Positions 49,325 to 60,800 of a stretch of 64,000 nt of DNA are shown here, in pieces; position 1 is the first letter of the stretch, and every line of letters begins with the position of its first letter. A program made the position numbers and the translations under genes. The notes beneath the pieces are model-generated. The model saw only the letters and a list, made by a program, of their open reading frames with translations. It did no database searches and was not told the origin of the DNA. This stretch comes from Bombyx mori (taxonomy: Eukaryota; Arthropoda; Insecta; Lepidoptera; Bombycidae). Location of the stretch: NCBI RefSeq assembly GCF_030269925.1, contig NC_085127.1, positions 8,501,501 through 8,565,500 on the forward strand, written 5' to 3'.

Positions 49325-49984
49325 GCAAAACATTTACAAACCTAACATTTACTTCTACTTATTAATATGTGTCAAAGTGCATAAAGTGCATAAGCATCGA
49401 AGCAAATTTATAAATAAATAAAATAAAATAAATGTGTTAATTGTTAGTTCGTTGTTGGTGCAAATATAGTAATTGTGATACAACTATGTAATCGAATGTG
49501 AGTAGAAAAAATCGATATATTCAATCGACTTTTTCTTGTTACGGAATTTAGTTATATACTTAAGTAATAAGTAAAGCTGGGGGAAGAGCTTGAATCTAAA
49601 TTTGAAATACGGCTTGTTGAAATAACTACGCAAATAAATGCAAAAACGAGGCTCACTGAAATGTTTTACTTTTCGTTACACGAATTAATTGGATGCAGTA
49701 TCAGCAAACAACACGGCGCACGCGATATAGTGTTAATTAGATTGTCAGCCGCATACGATTTGCATGCATCGCCGTGCCGCGTCTAAGGGCGCTAGCACAC
49801 CGACCAATCTACATCCGCTTACGAAAGAAGATTGCACAAAGTGGGAATGAGTTGCTCGCTCCAGGCATTTCAATATTGTAGTAATTGTTACGTTATAATA
49901 CTCAGTGTAAAAAATTCATATTTAAAAAAATAATAATATTAAAAAGTAAATAAATAATAATTTTATATGTAAAAAAAAAGACAT

Positions 49985-50125
49985 GCCCGCTGAGTTTCTT
50001 GCCAATTCTTCTCAGGACGGAGGCTAGTTCTTGTGAATTGGCGGTAGTTCTTTTGACGTTCAACAAGTATGTACTTTCATTTATGTTGAATAAATTTTTT
50101 TGATTTGATTTGATTTGATTTGAAA
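49985..50125 (+). repeat. LINE 3' end with (TTTGA)n tail
   Basis: CCCGCTGAGTTTCTTGCC, GGCGGTAGTTCTTTTGACG and TTGAATAAATTTTTTTGATT, then repeated TTTGA. This is the typical 3' UTR of a common lepidopteran non-LTR element. Only the 3' end is present. Confidence 0.65.
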
Positions 50126-50149
50126 GCTATAGTACATATTCTTACGTTC

Positions 50150-50290
50150 TTTTTGGAACGAAGTTCCTTATGGGACGATGCGGAGAGGTACCCTTACCGA
50201 GAAAACGCGTCCGTAACGTAAGATTTTTATTATTTATGTATAGTCTTAGTATGATGGCTATACAGTGTCTAATCTATAGTCTACGTGATG
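50150..50290 (+). repeat. Dispersed repeat (family F), copy 2
   Basis: GGAACGAAGTTCCTTATGGG to CGTCCGTAACGTAAGATTTT, closely matching the reverse of 11,330-11,415; the similarity continues weakly to about 50,290. Confidence 0.55.
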
Positions 50291-50499
50291 ACGGTTATTA
50301 TTATTATGCATATAAATAGCTGTTATTTGTATATTATTATCATATATTCTTTTAAAATCATTGCGAATAAAATAAAGTTGATAACTTTGTAAAGTAGTTT
50401 TTTTATCAATAAAAAAAACATAATAAAATGTGTATACCCTAATACGATACTAAAACGATCATAGTTAATTTTAAAATCGATGCAGAAGACAGAATTTGG

Positions 50500-50830
50500 T
50501 ACATGTAGGACGGTCGATCACTGTCAACATTACAACCATACGTGGTCATTTGAAAGACGCCTGATTGTCGTTGGAGAAAACGACGCGACTTCACCCGTCA
50601 CGATCGGTAGCCTGATGGGCTACTCAGCTGGTGCCGCTGGTTCTTAGAGATACCTCGTTGAACCAGAACAAACGTTCCGAATCAAAACGTGATACTCCGC
50701 CAGCCGGTCTCTCTTTAGTTAAACTCTGGGTGATGCACTAGAGTGCTTTACCGCACTGCGATGGTTTTTACGATCGCCAAAACTAGGTGTGAGCCTTTCT
50801 ACTGACCCCGACTCGACGGCAGCGCATAAT
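50500..50830. other. GC-richer block, probably transposon-derived
   Basis: Clearly less AT-rich than its surroundings, with no long ORF and no splice pattern I can support. The minus strand resembles a silkworm interspersed repeat (a GGTATCTCTAAGAACCAGCG segment), name unknown. Confidence 0.35.
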
Positions 50831-53556
50831 ACTATAAAAAAGTGTGTATCAAATTAATCTGTAGTACGTGATTGTAAATGAAACAAATCAACATGCATTG
50901 ATTGAAGGACTGGTGAGGCGGAGGGCTAAGGATAGAAGAATAGTTGTATCCGCATCTACGAAACTATTCAAGTAAATCCAAGGTCAGTTATAAGTGTTTC
51001 GAGCCCAAGTTCGCGAACGGCTGACATAGTGAATGATTACATTATGTAATAAAATAAATCTTAAGTTGCGTTATTACCAGTGGGAGGGCGTTTTGTGAGC
51101 CATCACATCAACGTCTACCTACAGTAACAAAAAACAATGTTCGTATTCGATAATTAAAATTAATATGATAACGATATTTGTGTCAAATTAAATTAAAATC
51201 AGCTTTATACTCCCTAACAGTTCCACGTGACTGCTTTATTTGCATAAACATATTCAGTAATTCAATTGCCAGAGAGTAATTTAAATTAAATATTAATTAT
51301 GTAATTGTTTTAAAGAAAAACTTTTAAAGCAAGTGGCACTTCCCTAGAATAGGCTTCCAATCTACACAGTGGTACGAGGCTAAACTCGAACCTGAAACCT
51401 CTTGATTGACTGAACACTGATGAGTACGCGAATTTCTAAAATAAAATCACTTTTTTTAAATCAATCGTAGAGTGTGTAGGAGCCCTTAAGAAACGTTCGA
51501 CGACTTACAACCCGTTCGGTGACTACCCGGGCTGCGTACAGAAAGGTCGACCGCTAGTGATGAGACATGTTCTATCGATACAATCTACGATTATCATAAT
51601 TATAGGACTGGCTTTAGAATATTTTAATAAAAAATATAATGTTAATTTTTTTGTTTCGTTTTATTATATGTATTCGTTTTGCGATGTCAAAAATTTCTGA
51701 TTAAAATATTTGGTTGATTGTAAAACTCATGCCAAATTTTATGCAGCATGACAAGAGAACATGCTGCGCTTCTCATTTAAGGGCAAGAAGATGAAGTGTT
51801 AGTGTTGAAGTAAGTACAAAAAACATAAATCTTTAATAGTGTTAATTACTAATTTTTAAACTAAATTGACCTCGCTACAGTCAGTGCAGTCTGTTTACAT
51901 TATTTTTTTATCAACGTTGTTTTGTATTTCTGCAATCGGTCTTGCCAATTGTTTTTGTTGTTAATTAAGACCAAGAACATCTCGTGATGGAATGTTTATT
52001 TCTGTCATTATTTGTTTCTTTTAATTCACATTTTATTTACCTTCATTTCTCCATACATTTAGTGAAGCACACGTTCAATTGTAAGTCACGCAGTTTTCGT
52101 AGTTGTCGATAAAATGTGAACCATTTTGTATCCCATTCACTAGTGAGTTAACACCATCAGCAGGTGGACAATAATAAACTGCATTCAGGAACCATATCAC
52201 TTATTGAATATTATGTATGTTTAAATGTTTTAGAAGTTTCATTTTGAATCTCTAATTTTTTATAAAGGTGAACGAAAATTCTACTACGATTTAAAAAATA
52301 TATTATAGTATTTTGCAGTAGATATTAAAAACTAGCTGTATATATAAGAATTGACTGAATGAACATATAAATTAGTACAGTTTTTTTTTTTTATATATTT
52401 AATACAGTAGAATCATAATTAATAATACGTCAGAACTACGTTTTTACCATTGATAAATCTAATTTTTGCGTCGTTCTTTTGTTATTAATCACGTAGTCGC
52501 CACAGTTTTTTAATAAACCATTCGCTTCGTCATATATGGCTATTATCGCAGTTCTAAACACGTGTCAAATTATCGGTTCGATTATACGTCATTATAGACG
52601 CACCGCAAGTATTGATTTATAGTTTATGTTATCTCTGTGGAATAATCTTTTAAAGCGAATAGGATGCCTCTTTTTCCCTCTAACGAGAAGTAACGCGTGG
52701 GCCAAGGAATGGATCCATAAATCTGTCTCTGATTGTTGAGAGAAAATCGTGAAACGAAACGTACCTTACATTGAACTCAGCAGACTGTGGGCGGCCTGCA
52801 TTATTTATAATCTTTCACCAACAAATTCAAACCTACAACGGCTTAAAATCGCCATTTCAATCGTCAGCTTTGAAATAGGAATACTTTGTTAAATAAAATG
52901 TCACTAGTTCTTCAATATTAAGTCTCCGTATTTTAATGATAAGTTATACAATCCATTTGCATCTATTATAGTTGTACAACAATACCGTTTTCATGCAAAT
53001 TAGATATCAAACACTTTAAATTTTCTTTTCGTTCTATATCATTTAAATAACACATACACTGTATTAGAGATAAGTTATATTCATATATTAGAGCTCTTAA
53101 AAACTTTATGTTATTATTATAGAATATTTGATAGAATCGAGTTTTCATTGCTCCAGATTCTTGGAAGCACATGATCGGTTCGCATTTTAGCACATATTAA
53201 TTTATAAAAGACTCGCGTATTAATTAGGCGGACAATTCATTATGGTTACGAAAAAAATCCTAAGCTGTTAACGACTAGCAAATGCCTTCATAAACATCTT
53301 CCGTAAGCGACTCGGCCAATAAACTGTGCAAAAAATTATAAAGTTTACGACAAGAAAGGTACTAAAGATATGCGGGCAATAAAAATTATGTTCTCGGAAA
53401 TGGATTCCAAATGAACTTTGACCTGCACGATATGTAGTATTTTACACATTATGTCCTTAAAATATTTTAATAAAATTATTTAAAATAGTCATTTTGCTAA
53501 GGAACTCTGTATCGATATTCTGTCGTAATTATTTGGGAGCATGTTATGTATCTAAG

Positions 53557-53803
53557 TTTTTTTTTATTGCTTAGTTGGGTAGACGAGCTCACAACCCAAC
53601 TGGTGTTAAGTGGTTACTGGAGCCTATAGACATCTACAACGTAAATGCGCCCACACACCTTGAGATATAAGTTCTAAGGTCTCAAGTATAGTTACAACGG
53701 CTGCTCCACCCTTCAAACCGAAACGCATTACTGCTTCACGGCAGAAATAGGCAGGGTGGCGGTACCTACCCGTGCGGACTCACAAGAGGTTCTACCACCA
53801 GTA
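53557..53803 (-). repeat. Family A retroposon
   Basis: Common form in reverse; poly-T then ATTGCTTAGTTGGGTAGACG at left, GGTTCTACCACCAGTAA at right. Confidence 0.85.
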
Positions 53804-55976
53804 AAACTAGACTGTTTTATTACTGTCGCGAAACAATCTAAGGCTCCCGTGCGCAGATTAGCACCATCAATATACAAAACCATTGAAACTTCAACCCGCA
53901 ATCACTTATCCATCTAATCGATATAAATTAATTCATAAAAGGCTTCTTGAACGATGCAGACTATTGGTGTACTACTATTAAACTATTCAGCTACTGTTAT
54001 CAAGAAATAGAATATATTTTCTACGAATAAATTGTAAATTACCTCACATTTTATATGTGAGTTAAGTCAGTATAGTACGAAGCTAGAAAGAAGCCCGGTG
54101 TTGGATTGCATACCGAGATGAACAGGGTTAAGTGGAACAGTGTTATGTTCAAACAAAGTGTGCGACAAGACCACGCTTCTGTGTTTGTTCTTCTCATTTG
54201 TATCCAATACTACAGCTTAAATGCCAACAAGTTGTTGCGTTCACATCTTTCAGCACAAATGCAATTGTTTATTATTCATTAAGCAGTGTCAACGTGGAGA
54301 AACGATATTGCGGAACAGCATTAAACAACAAATACAAAATATATTTTCTTTATTAAAAATTTTTTTCTTTTTTTTAAATAACTAAAATATCTGCATACAG
54401 TACAAATGTTTTAATTTTTCATCACGTAACTAATACTGGACTAGTAAACTAGTACTTAGCAATTGTTTTGACTTTCTAAATTATTCGTGTTCTGAATACC
54501 TAGTTGCTGCTTGTGCCATGATCAATACTTTTCAAATTTCTGTTTCGGATACAATAGCAATGGATTTTGGGATATTTGACGAATTTATATTAGGCTATGC
54601 GAATTTTTTTACTGCCGGACTACTTCTTCATCGTCCGTAATATCGCCCTCATTACCCTATATCCCCTTAATTAAGATCTTGAGTATTTGTGGTAAGGCCT
54701 GAGAACCTGCACTGTAGGGCTTTCTGCATATAATTGCCGTGAAGCACCTAGCGCGTTTGCATGGTGAGATCAAGGTTGTTCCATTGCAAAATATTCTTCG
54801 AACTAAAGTTATTCTGTCTGTGAGTTCTGCCCTTTGACACCTTATCGCTAGTTACGTTAAATAATGATTCACGCTAATTAAAACCTACTTTTTTATATAT
54901 TTGAAATTGCTATATATTTTTGACAAAATATTAAGGCTAAAATTATAGCTGTAGACAGAAAGAAAACAAATATATTGCTGACAAGGTAATCTTTTCTCGA
55001 ATTACTATTATAATTATAGATTGATCGTACAACTCAGTAACGATTATCTGCAAATTATAAGAATGCTTAAACAATACATGGTATCTGTATAGTATGGTTG
55101 TGTGGGCAAGCTCAACCATTGAGACATGAGGTCGAATAACAATATAAGGCTGTCCCATCAAGAAACCAGTAAACATGACCGCTTCGCAGCAGGGTTACAG
55201 TCATACCAACAATGATTTCGCAAATACGCAGCAATATTAAAACCGGTTGCATTTAAATATCTCAAATAGGTTTATATCTAAAATGTTTTATCATCAGATT
55301 ATAACAAAGTTGCAGGGAACAACACAGAGCTGAGTTGTAGAAACCGAAATTACTGTATTCGGAATGAAATTAACGCGACGCGTTACTGTTAATCATTAAT
55401 ATTTCGATAGGTACAATAATAATTGTAATGACTCATTCATCATTAAGATATACATAAATGTTGTGCAGTTGTGGACAGATAAGCAGGGTCACATTGGTCC
55501 ACACAAAAGACTAAACGAAATTAATTAAAAAAAATAAGAAGTAAAAAAGGTTTTAATTATAACTAGTGGTCTCGCAGTAGTCGAAATTCGACTATAAATT
55601 AATTGAAATTTTATTTATAAACATTATTATGGTTATATTGTCAAACACTATTTGACTTCTATAATATAATCACAGATTTCGCCTAAATTACAGTATAGAT
55701 AAATAGTATTAAAAACAAACAATATGAATCTATTCTCAATTTGACCACAGACTTTCAACAATAACAAAAGTTTGACAATAAACGCAGAAATACATGGTAG
55801 TGTGTGTGTAATGTTTTCTTTATTGATTTAATGATTTTTTTATGCATAATTAAAAAAAAATATTATCATTCTGCACTCCTTCTCTATATTCTCTATAAGT
55901 GTGGGAAATTTGATACTCCTCCGTCCGCGCAATTTTCGTAAAAAGGGATACAAAGTTTTTGCTTCACGTATTAATA

Positions 55977-56014
55977 TACTTAGTCTGGCCATAAATATTG
56001 TTACAATTAAAAAT
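55977..56014 (+). repeat. Left terminal inverted repeat of the mariner
   Basis: 38 bp starting TACTTAGTCTGGCCATAAAT; differs from the right repeat at two positions. Confidence 0.9.
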
Positions 56015-56121
56015 AAACAAAATATTACATTTGAATTTGGAATCTGTCATTTTTATATGATAGCTCATTGAGTTTTCTCATTTTGGCGCCAATACATTGT
56101 ACATTATTTTGCGATATTAAA

Positions 56122-56484
56122 ATGGAGTGGGGTGATAAAGAGAACCGAATCGCTGTGATTGCATTACACAAAGTAGGTATGGAGCCAAATGCAATTTTTA
56201 AAACACTCCATACGCTTGGTATTAGTAAAATGTTTGTGTACCGGGCTATTAATAGGTGCAACGAGACCTCCTCTGTTTGTGACAGAAAAAGATCTGGCCG
56301 TCCACGTAGTGTTCGTACGAAAAAGGTGGTCAAAGCAGTAAGGGAAAGAATTCGAAGAAATCCTGTCCGAAAACAAAATATTTTATCTCGGGAGATGAAG
56401 ATAGCACCTAGAACCATGCCGCGTATTTTAAAAGATGACTTAGGACTTGCAGCCTATAAGAGACGTACTGGAATAGGGTGGTAA
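56122..56484 (+). pseudogene. maT transposase, N-terminal part (broken)
   Basis: From ATG at 56,122 this frame gives MEWGDKENRIAVIALHKVGM and then a helix-turn-helix DNA-binding region (FKTLHTLGISKMFVYRAINR), a GRPRS linker resembling an AT-hook, and a second HTH-like region ending LAAYKRRTG. It then hits a TAA at 56,482-56,484. The rest of the transposase continues in another frame from about 56,478. The offset is one base, possibly with a short deletion, since family members have a few more residues at this point. An ORF on the opposite strand over this region is a shadow. Confidence 0.85.
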
Positions 56485-57131
56485 AATCGAAGCAACTACT
56501 GAAGCGGTACGCAAAGGGAGGTCATAGAAAAATAATGTTTACGGATGAGAACATTTTTACATTTGAGCAACGTTTTAAGAAACAAAACGACCGTATTGAT
56601 GCTCAAAGCTCTAAGGAAGCTTCCCAATTAGTTGACAGAGTGCAACGTGGGCACTATCCGACTTCAGTGATGGTTTGGTGGATTAGCTATGAAGGAGTGA
56701 CTGAGCCATACTTTTGTGAAAAAGGTATCAAAACATCGGCACAAGTGTATCAAGATACCATTCTTGAGAAGGCGGTGAAGCTCCTTAACAACACCATGTT
56801 CAATAATCAAGAATGGTCCTTCCAGCAAGACTCGGCGCCAGGTCATAAAGCTCGGTCTACGCAGCCTTGGTTGGAAACGAACGTTTCGGACTTCATCAGA
56901 GCTGAAGACTGGCTGTCGTCTAGTCCCGATCTTAATCCGCTGGATTATGATTTATGGTCAGTTTTAGAGAGTACGGCTTGCTCTAAACGCCATGATAATT
57001 TGGAATCCCTAAAACAATCCGTACGATTGGCAGTGAAAAATTTTCCCATGGAAAGAGTGCATGCTTCTATTGATAACTGGTCTCAACGTTTTAAGGACTG
57101 TATTGCAGCCAATGGAGACCACTTCGAATAA
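56478..57131 (+). pseudogene. maT transposase, catalytic part (broken)
   Basis: Open frame of about 217 codons carrying the DDE/D nuclease domain: the first Asp in MFTDENIFTFEQ, the second in FQQDSAPGHKARS, the third in DLNPLDYDLW. Thirty-seven residues separate the second and third Asp. It ends in NGDHFE before a TAA, 90 bp from the right terminal repeat, as expected for a full-length element. It has no good ATG of its own and is offset by one frame from the N-terminal part, so no complete enzyme is made. Confidence 0.85.
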
Positions 57132-57220
57132 GCTTTTTATACTTTAAATTGTTTTATATTTATGTATTAAACTAACAGACTGTAAAAGTAATAAATGTTA
57201 TTTGCAATACATTTTTTTTT

Positions 57221-57258
57221 ATTTTTTATTGTAACAGTATTTATGGCCAGACTAAGTA
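57221..57258 (-). repeat. Right terminal inverted repeat of the mariner
   Basis: Reverse complement of the left repeat at 36 of 38 positions; followed by the TA duplication. Confidence 0.9.
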
Positions 57259-57331
57259 TAGATAGAAATGCATAGCTACATGTGAAATCACTTTTAAGTC
57301 GGTAAAAACTTGCGAGAATGTTACTGATTAA

Positions 57332-57606
57332 TGTTTTGAATTTAGATGTTTGGGACTGGGAAAAGGATAAGTTTTAGGACTCACTCTGTATTTCGTTGAT
57401 GCACTATTCAATTTTCTCACTGGCGAGAGTTATATGTGCTGATTGATCAACAAATCACAATTTTATTGTTTTTGCACCGGCACCATGTTTTAGTTTTTTT
57501 TTACACACTTCGCGCCATTTTCATACGCGCGTAGTTTTTCTCGTAGTGTCAACAGATGGCGTGGATAGGGGATTGAGGAAGGAATAAGGAAAAGGAAGTC
57601 CCAACA
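57332..57606 (-). repeat. 3' LTR of the BEL/Pao element
   Basis: 275 bp, on the minus strand TGTTGGGACTTCC ... CAAAACA. Identical to the 5' LTR by eye. Confidence 0.93.
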
Positions 57607-57619
57607 TTTCCCCCCACTT
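57607..57619 (-). promoter_or_regulatory. Polypurine tract
   Basis: AAGTGGGGGGAAA on the minus strand, directly against the 3' LTR; the plus-strand DNA primer site in LTR retroelements. Confidence 0.85.
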
Positions 57620-57802
57620 GAAATCATTGGAGGATTTCAAAAGATTTTAATAAGATAATAAGCTGTGGTAACTAAGGTACCTAGTGAATTAGAGATAATA
57701 ATATGCTAAGAATAAAGTAATAATTAAGATAAAAATAATAATTATGTGAATAAATAAACTATTATATTAAATTAGATAATAGTATTAAGTAAATTATAAA
57801 GG

Positions 57803-60800
57803 TTACAAGTTTTCGTGAAATGGCAAAGGACACAACTTTGTAACTGGTCGGCGCAGCAGACCGTGAGCTGTTTGGACAGTGACAACCCGTACTACGCCAT
57901 CAGAACCGGGATGAATTATGCTAATTCTGCCGATACGCCATTCCAACGGTGGAAGGTTTTGATCCACGATCATAACTATATCTCCCAGCTTAACGTTACC
58001 GTGTTGTTTAAACCATTTAGCGCGTTGCTGTAATGTATGAAGATAATCCAAATGCCAGACACGCCAAAAACTTTGAGTTAACTTTTGTAGCATCTGCCAT
58101 CTAGAACGAACTGACATTTGTATATCAGCAAGGAGAGGCTCGGGTAAGCTCACTAGAGGGCTCCCTGTCAAGAAATGCCCAGGTGTCAATACGTCTACCT
58201 CGTTGGGGTCAGAAGATACCGAAATTAATGGTCGTGAATTGAGAATAGCTTCGATTTTGGTAAGAATTGTTGTTAGCTCTTCAAAGGTTAATATTTGACT
58301 TCCGATTACCCGTTTCAGGTGATACTTCATCGATTTTACCCTACTTTCAAATATACCTCCAAAATGACTTCCGGTTGGCGGGTTTAGTTTCCATTGGATT
58401 CCCCGGTTTATCAAAATAGACTCAACTTCAAGATTCTTACTTAGCATTAATTGATGCATCTCGCTAAGATAGCGTTTAGCACCCACGAAATTCGAACCAC
58501 AATCCGAAATAATGGTACTACATAAGCCACGACGGGACACAAACCTATCTAGAGCAGCAATAAAGGCCGAGGTGGAGAGCTCAGTTACCAATTCAATGTG
58601 AATTGCCTTAACCGCTAGACAGACAAATATACAGGCATAAGTTTTATATGTTTTGGCATTTCGTCTGCGACTTTCTTTCACGATAAAAGGCCCTGCAAAG
58701 TCGACACCTATATTTTGAAAGCAACGAGCTGCTTGAACTCGGATAGAGGGAAGATCACCCATTACAGGTTGAAGGGGTATAGGATTTACTTTGAAACAGG
58801 TGACGCATTTTGAAAGCCGCGATCTAATAAGATTACGAATACCTAGGATCCAAAATTTTCTTTGAATTAAAGATTGTAACGCACGAGGTCCACAGTGTAG
58901 AAATAAACGATGGTAATAATCAATAATAATCAGAGAAAGATGGGAGGTTTTTGGCAACAATAACGGATTTATAGCTGATTGTGGCAAGTTTGCATTTTTT
59001 AATCGTCCCCCCACTCGTAACAGACCCCGTTGATCGAGAATTGGCGCTAACTTTATTATAGTGCGAGAACAAGATTTTCCACTTTTAATCGCACTAATTT
59101 CGCTAGCGAATGTAAGAGATTGAACATGTTTTACAATGGTAAAGAGAGAGTCTTCTAGTTCTGTAAAAGTTAAAAAAGATTTGATACGTTTTTCTGGCGG
59201 ACGAGTTGCGTTTGCAATAAAACGTCGACACCAGGCAAAGATGCGTTGTAGCCTCAACAATGAAGAGTACTTCTCAATTAACTGAGTTAGAATACTATTG
59301 TTAGAAGATTCCAAAAGAACATGGCACAAGAAGCTGGATTTTACTTCGGCTAATTCCTTTAAATAAGGTAATTTTTCAGACACCGGCCATGTAGAAGAAT
59401 TCGAGACTATCCATTTGGGTCCTGTCCACCAAGTGGAACAAGCCACAAGCTGAGAGCAGGTAAGACCACGACTGCAGTAATCTGCTGGATTATCATACGT
59501 TGACACGTGATACCAATTTTCGACAGACAAATTATCTAACAGCTTCACGACACGGTGTGCAACGAAAGTTTTAAGACGATGAGGTGCTGTTTGCAGCCAT
59601 GATAGTACAGTTGAGCTATCAGTGAATGCCCATATCTTTGAAATTGTTATGTTTGAGGTTTGAGTTTCATTTAGTAAATTACTAATATGCTTCAACATTT
59701 TTGCTAGTAATACAGCACTACATAGCTCCAATCGGTTGACAGTAAGAACTTTTAATGGAGCTACTTTAGATTTTGCAATAAGCAAGTGAGATGTAATTTC
59801 ACTGTCGGTAGTTATACGTAAGTACACAGAACAACCATAAGCCTTGGTAGATCCATCACAAAAACCTACAAGTTCGTATGATTTTGAATGAAGAGGTACA
59901 ATTAGTCGAGGAATTTTAACATCCTTCAGATAGTGAAACTCAGATGTAAATAGATGCCACTGAGACAACATATCTGACGGTACAGTTTCATCCCAGTCAA
60001 GCTGAAGACGCCATAGTTCTTGTAAGGTAAGCTTAGCTATTAGAACCATTGGGGCCAACCATCCGAGTGGATCATAAATTCTGGCGACGTTTGATAGAAT
60101 AGCACGTTTTGTATTCCCTGGAGCGAGTTCTGATAAAGCATAAGTAAAGTTATCATCAGCTGGATCCCATTGGACTCCAAGAATCTTGATACTTTGTTTT
60201 TGTTTTTCATCACAAAATGTTTTTGGAACTTGACAATGTTCCGTTGGTATCTGGGTGAGGAATTCGGGTGAGTTGCTACTCCATTTACGTAATTCGAACT
60301 TAGCACGCGCTAACATTTGTATTAACTCTTCTTTATGTTTCAGTGCAGTTTCAATAGATGTAGCTCCAACAGTGATGTCATCCATGAAAGTATCATGACG
60401 AAGACTAGCAGCAGCTAAGGGCCACTCTTTTTCGTAGTCAGAGGCTAATTGATGCAGAGTACGTATTGCCAGATAAGGGGAACTCGTAACCCCGTAGGTT
60501 ACCGTTTTCAGCTCATACTCAGTTACAGGATCAGAAGGAGAATCGCGCCAAAGTATATGCTGCCATTTTCGGTCTTCTGGCCTGAGTTCGATGTTTCGAT
60601 ACATCTTACTGATGTCGGCAGTAAAAACAACAGCATGCAACCGAAATTTTGTAAGTATATCTCCTATATCGTTTTGAAGTTTTGGACCAGTATATACAAG
60701 ATCGTTAAGAGATTTGCCATTGGTAGTTTTGGCGCTAGCATCGAATACAACCCTAAGTTTAGTCGTTGTACTTTCCGGGCGAATGACACAATGATGAGGA

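Larger units (their letters stand above)
35171..55562. other. Intergenic region, repeats only
   Basis: I see no supported gene in this 20-kb stretch. The dispersed repeats are listed separately. The stretches 35,180-38,100, 46,030-49,080, 50,840-53,550 and 53,810-55,560 are AT-rich with only short ORFs. The longest (37,212-37,613, 133 codons) has no recognisable domain. Short LINE-tail-like scraps occur near 41,530-41,620 and 41,740-41,830. Confidence 0.7.
55977..57258 (+). mobile_element. maT-type mariner (DD37D), non-functional
   Basis: 1,282 bp flanked by TA target duplications (55,975-55,976 and 57,259-57,260). The 38-bp terminal inverted repeats begin TACTTAGTCTGGCC (55,977-56,014 and 57,221-57,258), and 36 of 38 positions match. 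The transposase between them has the IS630-Tc1-mariner catalytic triad with 37 residues between the second and third Asp, which defines the maT (DD37D) group known from Bombyx. The transposase frame is broken, but intact repeats would still make it a possible substrate for a helper transposase. Confidence 0.9.
55563..57262 (-). mobile_element. Non-autonomous Helitron, copy D2, split by a mariner
   Basis: Reverse copy of 12,339-12,757. Its 3' end is CTAG at 55,563-55,566 with the palindrome AGTCGAAATTCGACT at 55,579-55,593. The 5' end (TC on the minus strand) is the GA at 57,261-57,262, cut off from the body by the mariner at 55,977-57,258. Taking out the mariner and one TA restores TCTATTAATACG, close to the start of copy D1. 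Confidence 0.75.

Noticed and set aside
56025..56417. 130-codon minus-strand ORF in the mariner
   Set aside because: Antisense shadow of the transposase N-terminus.
57606..57802. A possible env-like gene between pol and the 3' LTR
   Set aside because: Only about 180 bp separate the pol stop from the polypurine tract and no frame of note is present.
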